The notes: generated by a model not told the origin, from the letters alone. A stretch of 5,496 nucleotides of DNA from Nitriliruptoraceae bacterium (GCA_007121975.1 SKJO01000042.1:1-5496); one strand, 5' to 3'. Positions 1 to 5,320 are shown, counted from the stretch's first letter. Numbers and translations: made by a program.

Positions 1-453
1 ACCGAGGTGCTGGACCTGCCCGAGGTGCCGTTCCTGCACGGAGGCGTGTCGCGCCCGGCCCGCGAGGCGATGGTCGACGCCTTCCAGCACGACGACGCGG
101 CCCCACCGCTGCTGCTGATCTCGCTCAAGGCGGGCGGCACCGGGCTGAACCTGACCCGGGCCACCCACGTGCTGCACGTCGACCGGTGGTGGAACCCGGC
201 GGTCGAGGACCAGGCCACCGACCGCGCCTACCGCATCGGCCAGCAGCGGGCGGTGCTGGTCCACAAGCTGGTCACCGCCGGCACGCTCGAGGAGCGGATC
301 GCGGCGATGATCGACGACAAGCGGGCGCTGGCCGGCGCGGTGCTCGGCGAAGGCGAGGCGTGGCTCACCGAGCTCGACGACGACGCGCTGCGTGACCTGG
401 TGGCGCTGCGCACCGACGAGGTGGCCGACCCCACGCAGGAGGAGGTGGCATGA
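1..453 (+). CDS. SNF2/Swi2-family helicase-like ATPase, C-terminal part (5' end outside window)
   Basis: This is the last 150 codons of a SNF2-family (superfamily 2) DNA-dependent ATPase; the frame is open from the first base, so the start lies to the left. The visible part is the second RecA-like (helicase C) lobe. LHG at residues 12-14 is followed by SLKAGGTGLNL at 41-51 (motif V), then DRWWNPAVEDQ at 61-71, and QATDRAYRIGQ at 71-81 (motif VI, with R75 and R78 as the likely arginine-finger residues). The family's closing TLEERI is at 95-100. All of these match active SNF2 ATPases, so this half looks intact. The family translocates on or remodels double-stranded DNA using ATP; bacterial members are mostly uncharacterised. 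After TLEERI only a short acidic tail remains, as in bacterial members. The stop overlaps the next start (ATGA, 450-453), implying coupled translation with the SWIM protein. The ATPase lobe with Walker A and B cannot be seen. Confidence 0.96.
   Translation, partial: TEVLDLPEVPFLHGGVSRPAREAMVDAFQHDDAAPPLLLISLKAGGTGLNLTRATHVLHVDRWWNPAVEDQATDRAYRIGQQRAVLVHKLVTAGTLEERIAAMIDDKRALAGAVLGEGEAWLTELDDDALRDLVALRTDEVADPTQEEVA
437..445 (+). promoter_or_regulatory. Ribosome binding site of the SWIM gene, inside the SNF2 coding region
   Basis: AGGAGG at 437-442, extended by a second overlapping GGAGG at 441-445, lies 7 (or 4) bases before the ATG at 450. It is a near-perfect Shine-Dalgarno sequence within the last codons of the SNF2 gene. 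It fixes the SWIM start at 450 and supports reinitiation or coupled translation over the ATGA overlap. Confidence 0.85.
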
Positions 454-1409
454 GCGGCCCGCAGCGCTTCGGGCTGACCTGGTGGGGCCAGCGTTGGATC
501 GAGGCGCTCGAGGCGCTCGGGGCGCTGTACGCCAACCGCCTGCCGCGGGGCCGGACCTACGCCCGCAAGGGCGCGGTCGAGCAGCTCGAGGTGCAGCCCG
601 GAACCGTCACCGCCGCCGTGCAGGGCACCCGGGCCCGGCCCTACCGGGTGCGCCTCACCCTGCCGGTGTTCTCCGACGCCGAGTGGGACGCGATCGTGGG
701 CTCGCTGGCCGCCCGCCTGCGCCATGCCGCCGAACTGCTCGACGGCCGCATGCCCGAGGACGTCGACGACGTGCTCGCCGAGCACGGCCTGTCGCTGTTC
801 CCCACCGCCCGGGAGCTGACCACCCGCTGCAGCTGTCCGGACGTGGCCAACCCCTGCAAGCACGTCGCGGCGGTGCACTACGTGCTCGCGCAGAGCTTCG
901 ACGCCGATCCGTTCCTGCTGCCCACCCTCCGGGGCCGTGACCGCGCCACGCTGCTGGCCGCACTGCGCGCCGCCCGTGCCGGCAGCGACGAGGTCGAGGA
1001 CGTCGAGGTGGCAGACGACGGGCCCCTGCCGCGTTCGGCCCTGATCGCCCGCGAGCTGTTCACGGCCGCCGGCGACCTGACCGCGGTGACCGTGCGTCCC
1101 CATCCGCCCGAGGACCCCGGTGCGGTGCTGCGTCGGTTGGGCCCTCCCCCGGAGCTCGAGGCCGCCGAACCGGCCCTGCAACAGCTGGTCCGCGACGCCG
1201 CGGAGCGCGCCTGGGACCTGCTCGACGGCGACGCCGACCCGGTGGCCAACGCGCTGCTGCGGCTGGGGAGGACGAGCGTGGCCCAGCTCGCGGAGCTCAC
1301 CGGACGTTCACCCGACGAGGTCCGCTCGGAGCTGCGTCGGCTCCGCGAGGATGGCCGCGTCGAGGTCAGCGGCCGCGGTCGTGGCACGCGCTACCGCCTG
1401 GTGGAGTGA
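450..1409 (+). CDS. SWIM zinc-finger protein with winged-helix-like C-terminus, partner of SNF2 ATPase
   Basis: This 319-residue protein carries a SWIM zinc finger of the form CxCx(6)CxH: C127, C129, C136 and H138 (DNA 828-863), expected to bind one zinc ion. The N-terminal half has the usual features of the bacterial SWIM family encoded next to SNF2 ATPases: TWWGQRW at residues 10-16, LPRGRTYARKG near 31-41, and RPYRVRL before the finger. SWIM domains are known as DNA- or protein-binding modules. In bacteria they occur fused to, or beside, SNF2 ATPases, so a role as DNA- or partner-binding subunit is the natural inference. After an acidic linker (about 178-192), residues 267-319 look like a winged helix: helix, SVAQLAELTGRSPDEVRSEL as a helix-turn-helix, then a basic wing GRVEVSGRGRGTRYRL. 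The start is fixed by a strong ribosome site and the ATGA overlap. No transmembrane segment or signal peptide is seen. Its biological process is unknown. Confidence 0.94.
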   Translation: MSGPQRFGLTWWGQRWIEALEALGALYANRLPRGRTYARKGAVEQLEVQPGTVTAAVQGTRARPYRVRLTLPVFSDAEWDAIVGSLAARLRHAAELLDGRMPEDVDDVLAEHGLSLFPTARELTTRCSCPDVANPCKHVAAVHYVLAQSFDADPFLLPTLRGRDRATLLAALRAARAGSDEVEDVEVADDGPLPRSALIARELFTAAGDLTAVTVRPHPPEDPGAVLRRLGPPPELEAAEPALQQLVRDAAERAWDLLDGDADPVANALLRLGRTSVAQLAELTGRSPDEVRSELRRLREDGRVEVSGRGRGTRYRLVE

Positions 1410-1418
1410 GCGCGGACG

Positions 1419-1437
1419 GCCGGCAGTCACGGCCGGC
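1419..1437. terminator. Small GC hairpin between convergent genes, possible bidirectional terminator
   Basis: GCCGGC at 1419-1424 and again at 1432-1437 can pair as a 6-bp stem with a 7-base loop. It lies in the 31-bp gap between two convergent stops (1409 and 1441). There is no T-run on either side, which is common in high-GC actinobacteria but makes the call weak. GCCGGC is itself palindromic and frequent in such DNA. Confidence 0.3.
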
Positions 1438-1440
1438 GGC

Positions 1441-1854
1441 TCAGCCCAGGATCGTGCGGACATCGCCGACGATCACGATCGTGAGCAGCACCACGGCGGC
1501 CACGATGAAGGCGGTGTAGGGCCAGCGGTGGCGGTAGTCGGCCATCCACACCCGCCGCAGGCTGGTGACCGCCAGCACGATCGCCACCGACGACAGCGCC
1601 AGCGACAGCGGCGCGGCCAGCACGCCCGCCCACCCGATGAGCGGGACCACCAGCGGGATCACCGCGTAGGTCAGCACGCAGCGCACCGCCGAGAGCACCA
1701 GCGATCCGCGCAGCTCGAACATCGCACGCGGGGAGGCGTCCTGGATCAGCAGCGCCTGGCGGACGATCCGGTCCAGCGGGGAGCGCACGGGCGGCGCCGA
1801 CGGCGGTGCCGCGGCGGCGGCGGCGAGGTCGATCGCATCGGACGAGGAGGGCAT
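1441..1854 (-). CDS. Small integral membrane protein, family not recognised
   Basis: This is a 137-residue protein on the minus strand. The ATG at 1854 was chosen because GGGAGGAA (plus-strand 1865-1872) precedes it at about 10-12 bases, while the frame upstream is rich in Arg, Gly and Ala with no protein-like pattern. Residues 1-25 are a flexible, Ala/Pro-rich, presumably cytoplasmic segment. Residues 28-50 (RIVRQALLIQDASPRAMFELRG) look like a conserved amphipathic stretch. Three hydrophobic segments follow: about 51-74, 76-99 and 112-131. The loop between the second and third is basic (LRRVWMADYRHRWPY), which by the positive-inside rule suggests it is cytoplasmic. I do not recognise a characterised family and see no catalytic motif. 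It is convergent with the SNF2-SWIM pair and divergent from the flavin-protein gene, so it is probably transcribed alone. The coding call rests on the ribosome site, the clear membrane pattern and the strong G/C third positions. Confidence 0.8.
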   Translation of the reverse strand: MPSSSDAIDLAAAAAAPPSAPPVRSPLDRIVRQALLIQDASPRAMFELRGSLVLSAVRCVLTYAVIPLVVPLIGWAGVLAAPLSLALSSVAIVLAVTSLRRVWMADYRHRWPYTAFIVAAVVLLTIVIVGDVRTILG

Positions 1855-1864
1855 GGGGACGGGC

Positions 1865-1872
1865 TTCCTCCC
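1865..1872 (-). promoter_or_regulatory. Ribosome binding site of the small membrane protein
   Basis: On the minus strand this reads GGGAGGAA, with the GGAGGA core about 11 bases before the ATG at 1854. The spacing is slightly long but acceptable. It favours this ATG over any upstream start in the longer open frame. Confidence 0.6.
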
Positions 1873-1904
1873 GGGGTCGCCGGCCGTGCTCCGTGATGTC
1901 TTCG

Positions 1905-1910
1905 AGGGTA
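1905..1910 (-). promoter_or_regulatory. Possible -10 box for the small membrane protein gene
   Basis: The minus strand reads TACCCT, which fits the actinobacterial TANNNT pattern, about 50 bases before the ATG at 1854. That would give a leader of roughly 45 bases. No convincing -35 box is seen, and short TANNNT matches occur by chance, so this is only a candidate. Confidence 0.25.
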
Positions 1911-1942
1911 CCGGCGCCGCGCGGCGTGCCCGTACTCCGCGC

Positions 1943-1952
1943 CGCCTAGGAT
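1943..1952 (+). promoter_or_regulatory. Candidate promoter -10 element CGCCTAGGAT of the flavin-protein gene
   Basis: TAGGAT at 1947-1952 fits TANNNT and lies 48 bases before the GTG at 2001, predicting a start of transcription near 1959. No clear -35 box is visible. The full 10-mer CGCCTAGGAT recurs exactly, in the right orientation, upstream of the EAL-HDOD gene (4021-4030, minus strand). This repetition raises confidence that it is a real promoter element rather than chance. Confidence 0.45.
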
Positions 1953-1991
1953 CCGGGGCCTGCGCCGATGCCGCGATCGCCGCGCACGACC

Positions 1992-1995
1992 GGAG
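1992..1995 (+). promoter_or_regulatory. Ribosome binding site deciding the GTG start at 2001
   Basis: GGAG sits 5 bases before the GTG at 2001. The in-frame ATG at 1968 lacks a comparable site and would lie only about 9 bases after the predicted transcription start. This favours GTG 2001 as the start. Confidence 0.5.
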
Positions 1996-2000
1996 CCGCC

Positions 2001-2672
2001 GTGGCCACCACGCCTGAACCCACCACCCGGGTACGCCGTATCCCCGAACTGCAGCGCCACGACCGGCGCGAACTGGACGCGGTGCTCGACGCCGGCCTGG
2101 TCGCGCACGTGGGCATCGTCGACGACGCGCAGCCCTACGTGCTGCCCCTGGCCTACGTGCGCGACGGTGACCGGCTGCTGCTGCACGGCTCCACCGGCAG
2201 CCGGCTGCTGCGCGCACTGGCCGCCGGAGCTCCGACGTGCGCGACGGTAACCCTGCTCGATGGCCTGGTGGTGGCCCGCTCGGCCTTCGAGTCCTCGATG
2301 CAGTACCGCTGCGCGATGGTCTTCGGCCGCTGCACCCCCGTCGAGGACGCCGAGGTGGCGCTGGGCCGGTTCACCGACGGGCTGCTACCCGCACGCACCT
2401 CGGAGGTGCGTCCCAGCCGCCCCAAGGAGGTGGCCGCCACCCTGATCCTCGAGCTGCCCCTGGACCACTGGTCGGTGAAGGTCAGCGACGACGATCCCGA
2501 GGATCCCGACGAGGACCTGGCGGGCGATGCCTGGGCGGGTGTGCTCCCGATCGAGACCCGCTACGGCCTTCCCCGACCCGCCGGCGACCTGCGCGCGGGA
2601 ATCGGCGTCCCGGCCTCGGTCCGACAGCTCGAGGGACAGTCGATCACCCCGCCGGGAGCCGGCGGGGGCTAG
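2001..2672 (+). CDS. Pyridoxamine 5'-phosphate oxidase-like flavin-binding protein (Pyridox_ox_2 / NimA-like)
   Basis: This 223-residue protein belongs to the split-barrel flavin-binding superfamily, in the actinobacterial branch usually named 'pyridoxamine 5'-phosphate oxidase family' or 'flavin-nucleotide-binding protein'. Counting from the GTG start, the domain covers about residues 17-170. Its opening is LQRHDRRELDAVLDAGLVAHVG (residues 17-38, DNA 2049-2114). A strand pair PYVLPLAY (45-52) follows, then the flavin-phosphate-binding region around LHGSTGSRLLRAL (61-73), and RSAFESSMQYRCAMVFGR (93-110). These match the family closely. The likely cofactor is FMN or a related flavin; the substrate is unknown, and true vitamin B6 synthesis is not implied. 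The protein is cytoplasmic, with no signal or membrane segment. A very acidic stretch (DDDPEDPDEDL) near the C-terminus is typical of the branch. GTG 2001 is preferred for its GGAG site; the alternative is ATG 1968, adding 11 residues. It appears to be a single-gene unit. Confidence 0.9.
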   Translation: MATTPEPTTRVRRIPELQRHDRRELDAVLDAGLVAHVGIVDDAQPYVLPLAYVRDGDRLLLHGSTGSRLLRALAAGAPTCATVTLLDGLVVARSAFESSMQYRCAMVFGRCTPVEDAEVALGRFTDGLLPARTSEVRPSRPKEVAATLILELPLDHWSVKVSDDDPEDPDEDLAGDAWAGVLPIETRYGLPRPAGDLRAGIGVPASVRQLEGQSITPPGAGGG

Positions 2673-2680
2673 CGGGCACG

Positions 2681-3964
2681 TCAGCGCACCGAGTCGACCG
2701 GCGGCGGCGGGGTCGGCGACAGGGCGGCGCCGAGGTGGCGGGCCCAGGCCAGCGCATCGACCTGGATCCGGGCGAGATCGGCGGGGCTCAGCCCCAGCGA
2801 CACGCCACCCGAGACCACGCCGTTCCAGTCGGCGCGCTCGGCGGACAGGGCGATGTCGAGCACCGCCCGTAGCTCGCCGCGCTTGCCGCTGAGCGCCGCC
2901 GCGACCTCCTCGCTGACCGGCAACTCGGAGAGCACCTCTGGCTCGAGCACCCCGTCGTGGCCGAGCGCCGAGAACATCCCCAGGCTGAAGGCATCGAGCT
3001 GCCGTGACGAACCGATCGCCTCCTGCAGCGACTCGCAGTGCCGGGCCCGGACCGCGGCCAGGGTCGCCATCTCGGGGTGGCTGTCGCGCACCGCCGAGGA
3101 CAGCACCAGCAGGCGCACCCAGCGCCGCACGGCCCGGTCACCGAGCATCAGCAGCCCGTCGCGGATCGACTTGACCTCCCGCCAGCGCAGCCCCGGCCGG
3201 GTCACCAGCCGCAGGAAACGGTCGGCCAGGGTGACGTCCTGTCGGATGAGGGTCTCGACCTGATCGAGGTCGAAGGGCTCGGCGCTGCAGGCCTGCAGCA
3301 GCGACAGGTGGGTCGGCGACAAGCCGACCGGCCGCACGGTGCGCACGGTACGCGGGCGGGTGAAGAAGAAGCCCTGGACGAGCGAGGCCCCGGCTGCCAC
3401 GGTGCGATCGAACAGCGCCGGTGACTCGACCCGGCCGGCCACGACCGTGACCTTGCGGGCGACCAACTCGCGGATCAGGCGCAGCGCCGGCACGGTGCCA
3501 CTGGCGATCAGATCCACCTTGACGAGGTCGACGTCGTCGACCAGCACCAGGCGCGGATCGTCGGGGACCACGTCGTCGAGCAGGACTCGGAACCCTGCCT
3601 CACGGTGCTGGCGCAGCGAGTGGCGCGAAGGCACCACCTCGTCGCCCAGCCGGGGCAGTTCGAGCACCAGGCCCTCGGTCGGCAGGTCGAGCAGCTCACC
3701 GGACTCGAAGGCATCGATGGGCACGTTGATGTGCGCATCCTCGTCGTCGTCCACCAGATGCTCACGCCAGCCGAGCACGCCGTCGACGAGCACCGCCGCG
3801 GTGGCGCGGGCGTCGCCGGCTGACGAGTCGTCGGTCTCGCCGGCGACGTCACGGTGCAGCAGCTCGTAGGCCACGACGGTGAGGCTTCGATCCAGGATCG
3901 GTTGCCGCGTGATCAGGACCTCGCCGAGCAGACCCTCGGTGCCCCCGTCGCGGTGCCGTGCCAT
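2681..3964 (-). CDS. EAL-HDOD two-domain signalling protein (YuxH type)
   Basis: This 427-residue protein combines an EAL-like domain (about residues 15-205) with a HDOD domain (about 215-405), the architecture of the YuxH/COG3434 group. The EAL half shows RQPILDRSLTVVAYELLHR (20-38), INVPIDAF (79-86), LELPR (101-105), LLDDVVPDD (128-136), LVKVDL (147-152), AGRVES (176-181) and VQGFFFTRP (196-204). By position, the residues that bind metal or act in active EAL phosphodiesterases seem present: E34, N80, E102, D130/D131, K149, E180 and Q197. However, EAL is ELL, the DDFGTG loop 6 is DDVVPD, and AExVE is AGRVE, so activity on cyclic di-GMP is doubtful. The HDOD half has degenerate metal sites (ALGHD rather than LLHDIG), as usual, and probably binds partners. 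The start at 3964 is set by a GGAG 6 bases upstream. The C-terminus ends in a proline-rich tail. It is cytoplasmic and probably regulatory. Confidence 0.92.
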   Translation of the reverse strand: MARHRDGGTEGLLGEVLITRQPILDRSLTVVAYELLHRDVAGETDDSSAGDARATAAVLVDGVLGWREHLVDDDEDAHINVPIDAFESGELLDLPTEGLVLELPRLGDEVVPSRHSLRQHREAGFRVLLDDVVPDDPRLVLVDDVDLVKVDLIASGTVPALRLIRELVARKVTVVAGRVESPALFDRTVAAGASLVQGFFFTRPRTVRTVRPVGLSPTHLSLLQACSAEPFDLDQVETLIRQDVTLADRFLRLVTRPGLRWREVKSIRDGLLMLGDRAVRRWVRLLVLSSAVRDSHPEMATLAAVRARHCESLQEAIGSSRQLDAFSLGMFSALGHDGVLEPEVLSELPVSEEVAAALSGKRGELRAVLDIALSAERADWNGVVSGGVSLGLSPADLARIQVDALAWARHLGAALSPTPPPPVDSVR

Positions 3965-3970
3965 CCGGTG

Positions 3971-3974
3971 CTCC
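3971..3974 (-). promoter_or_regulatory. Ribosome binding site of the EAL-HDOD gene
   Basis: The minus strand reads GGAG 6 bases before the ATG at 3964. This decides the start against an in-frame GTG at 4006, which has no such site, and against the much longer open frame reaching 4165, whose extra residues are mostly Arg, Gly and Pro. Confidence 0.6.
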
Positions 3975-4020
3975 AACGCCTCGTGTGGGGACGGATACGT
4001 CCTCACCTGCCGTGCCGGCC

Positions 4021-4030
4021 ATCCTAGGCG
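4021..4030 (-). promoter_or_regulatory. Candidate promoter -10 element CGCCTAGGAT of the EAL-HDOD gene
   Basis: Read on the minus strand, this is CGCCTAGGAT, with TAGGAT (4026 to 4021) as a TANNNT -10 box 56 bases before the ATG at 3964. The leader would be about 50 bases. It is an exact 10-base match to the element before the flavin-protein gene. It lies in the 130-bp gap after the AI-2E gene, so the EAL-HDOD gene probably has its own promoter rather than depending on read-through. No -35 box is recognised. Confidence 0.45.
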
Positions 4031-4094
4031 CTGGTGCAGCAACGGGCCGCCCGGCACCCAGGTGGGACCACCGGCGGGCGATGCCCCTCGTCGC

Positions 4095-5240
4095 TCAGCG
4101 ACCCCCGTCCTGGTCGTCCTCGGCCGGGTCCTTGCCCGCCGGGTCCTTGCCCGCCGGGTCGTCACCGGGGCTCGTAGGTGGCTGCTTCTCCACCGGGTCG
4201 ACCCGGTCGCAAGGTTCGACCTCGCGCAGATCCTCGATGACGGCGGCCAGGATGGCCGCGGTCGGGACGGCGAGGAAAGCTCCGAGGATGCCGAGCAGCA
4301 GCGACCCTGCGGTGATCGACAGCACGATGACCAGCGGATGCAGCGCGATGACGTGGCCGAGGATCAACGGCTCGAGGACGTTGCTCTCCAGTTGCTGCAC
4401 CGCGATCACGAGGCCGAGCACGATCAACCCCGTGGTCAGGCCGGCGTCGGCCAGCGCGACCAGGACGGCGAGTGTGCCGGTGGCGATCGCCCCGACGATG
4501 GGGAACAACCCACCGAAGAAGATCAGCACGGCCAGCGGCAGGGCGAGCGGCACCCCGAGCAGCACCAGACCCAGCCCGATCAGTACCGCGTCGACCAGGG
4601 CGACGAGCAACTGACCGCGGAAGTACTGACCAAGCGTGCGCCAGGAGCTGCGCAGCAGCTTCGTGGCTCGTGGGCGGATGGAGTTCGGCAATGTGGTCAC
4701 GATGCCGCGGCGGAGCCGATCCCCGTCCTTCAGGTAGAAGAAGAGCGAGACCAGCAGCACCAGACTGGTGACCACCAACTCGAGCGCGCCGACGGCCGCG
4801 TCCGTGACCCGGCCGGTCGCGTCGGCGTCGGCGAACTGCTCGCCGGCCATCGCGATGACGTCCTCGAGCCCGTCGATCTCGAGATCGAGCGGGCCGCTGC
4901 GCAGCAGGGAGAGGGCATCCTGCAACCCCTCGCCGGCCGACTCGATGAGCGTCGGTATCTCGGCCATCACCAGGGGGACCATCGCGCCGATCACCGCCCC
5001 GATCAGCGCAAGCCCGGCTACCAGCGTCAGCAGGGCCGCGACGGCAGCGGGAACTCCGTGGCCGCGCAGCCACCGTGCAACCGGCTCGAGCAACGTGGCC
5101 GGAAACAGGGCGAGCACGGTCGCCGCCAGCACGAGGCTGACCTGCGAGGCGGCGAACCCCAGCGCCACCGCCACCAGCGCGATGCCGAGCAGGGCCCATG
5201 CGATGCTGCCTGCGGACCGCAGGCGGTCTGCGCCACTCAT
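4095..5240 (-). CDS. AI-2E (PerM/YdiK/TqsA) family membrane protein
   Basis: This 381-residue polytopic membrane protein has the AI-2E transporter family pattern. Two N-terminal hydrophobic segments (about residues 11-30 and 32-52) are followed by LEPVARWLRGHGVP (51-64) and a third (65-92). A long, partly acidic extracytoplasmic-type stretch follows (93-145), then a fourth segment (148-170) ending in FFYLKDG. After an amphipathic region come hydrophobic segments from 210 to 335. These contain the family's FPIVGAI (246-252), QQLESNVLEPLILG (282-295), HPLVIVLSI (301-309) and GAFLAVPTAAI (320-330). Members are transporters or exporters; a few act on autoinducer-2, but most substrates are unknown, so AI-2 export should not be assumed. 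The hydrophilic C-terminal tail (340-381) is acidic and contains a PAGKD repeat. The ATG at 5240 fits the family's N-terminus and usual length. In-frame GTG 5318 and TTG 5345 would add sequence unlike a membrane protein. No good ribosome site precedes the ATG closely. Confidence 0.92.
   Translation of the reverse strand: MSGADRLRSAGSIAWALLGIALVAVALGFAASQVSLVLAATVLALFPATLLEPVARWLRGHGVPAAVAALLTLVAGLALIGAVIGAMVPLVMAEIPTLIESAGEGLQDALSLLRSGPLDLEIDGLEDVIAMAGEQFADADATGRVTDAAVGALELVVTSLVLLVSLFFYLKDGDRLRRGIVTTLPNSIRPRATKLLRSSWRTLGQYFRGQLLVALVDAVLIGLGLVLLGVPLALPLAVLIFFGGLFPIVGAIATGTLAVLVALADAGLTTGLIVLGLVIAVQQLESNVLEPLILGHVIALHPLVIVLSITAGSLLLGILGAFLAVPTAAILAAVIEDLREVEPCDRVDPVEKQPPTSPGDDPAGKDPAGKDPAEDDQDGGR
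4124..4160. repeat. 15-bp in-frame tandem repeat in the AI-2E gene tail
   Basis: The 15-base unit ccgggtccttgcccg occurs at 4124-4138 and again, identical, at 4139-4153. A partial third copy (ccgggtc) runs to 4160. On the minus strand it encodes DPAGK units in the C-terminal tail (DPAGKDPAGKDPAEDD). The unit is a multiple of three, so copy-number change would keep the frame. Confidence 0.85.
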
Positions 5241-5262
5241 GGGTCGGTCGCTGATCGTGCGT

Positions 5263-5270
5263 TCCTCTCC
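5263..5270 (-). promoter_or_regulatory. Shine-Dalgarno-like GGAGAGGA, oddly placed before the AI-2E gene
   Basis: The minus strand reads GGAGAGGA, the best ribosome-site-like sequence before the AI-2E gene. It lies 22 bases from the ATG at 5240, which is too far for normal use. It is 7 bases before an in-frame ATC codon (5255-5253). Either the ATG is used with a weak site, or the true start is non-standard; this cannot be settled here. Confidence 0.3.
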
Positions 5271-5281
5271 ACCGCCTCGAC

Positions 5282-5316
5282 GTGCGTCCGGAGCAACGGG
5301 GTCTGGCCGGACGCAC
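5282..5316. repeat. Perfect 10-bp inverted repeat before the AI-2E gene, possible operator or leader hairpin
   Basis: GTGCGTCCGG at 5282-5291 and its exact reverse complement CCGGACGCAC at 5307-5316 flank a 15-base loop. The right arm overlaps the predicted transcription start (near 5314, minus strand) of the AI-2E gene, and the whole structure precedes the ATG by about 40 bases. There is no T-run after it on either strand, so it is not a standard terminator. It could be an operator for a dimeric regulator, or an RNA hairpin in the leader. Confidence 0.5.
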
Positions 5317-5320
5317 ACCG

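Noticed and set aside
228..1181. Minus-strand open frame (317 codons) opposite the SNF2 and SWIM genes
   Set aside because: It is the antisense of two well-supported genes, Gly/Gln/Arg-rich with no domain. Long stop-free antisense frames are expected at this G+C content.
1..1409. SNF2-SWIM pair as a known anti-phage defence system
   Set aside because: No nuclease, methylase, phospholipase-type or other defence partner is visible, and the 5' part of the ATPase is missing. The pair is also found in ordinary chromosomal settings, so a defence label would be unsupported.
1120..1896. Plus-strand open frame (258 codons) running from the SWIM gene across the small membrane protein
   Set aside because: It crosses the end of one gene and lies antisense to another, with Arg/Gln/His-rich sequence and no ribosome site.
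1855..2217. N-terminal extension of the small membrane protein's frame
   Set aside because: The extra residues are Arg/Ala/Gly-rich, overlap the start of the divergent flavin-protein gene, and lie upstream of a good ribosome site and ATG at 1854.
4039..4083. GC-rich inverted sequences after the AI-2E stop as a terminator
   Set aside because: Possible stems are short or imperfect with very small loops and no T-run, no better than expected at this base composition.
3965..4165. N-terminal extension of the EAL-HDOD frame by up to 67 residues
   Set aside because: The extension overlaps the end of the AI-2E gene and contains the putative -10 box. It is Arg/Thr/Pro-rich, and a proper ribosome site precedes the ATG at 3964.
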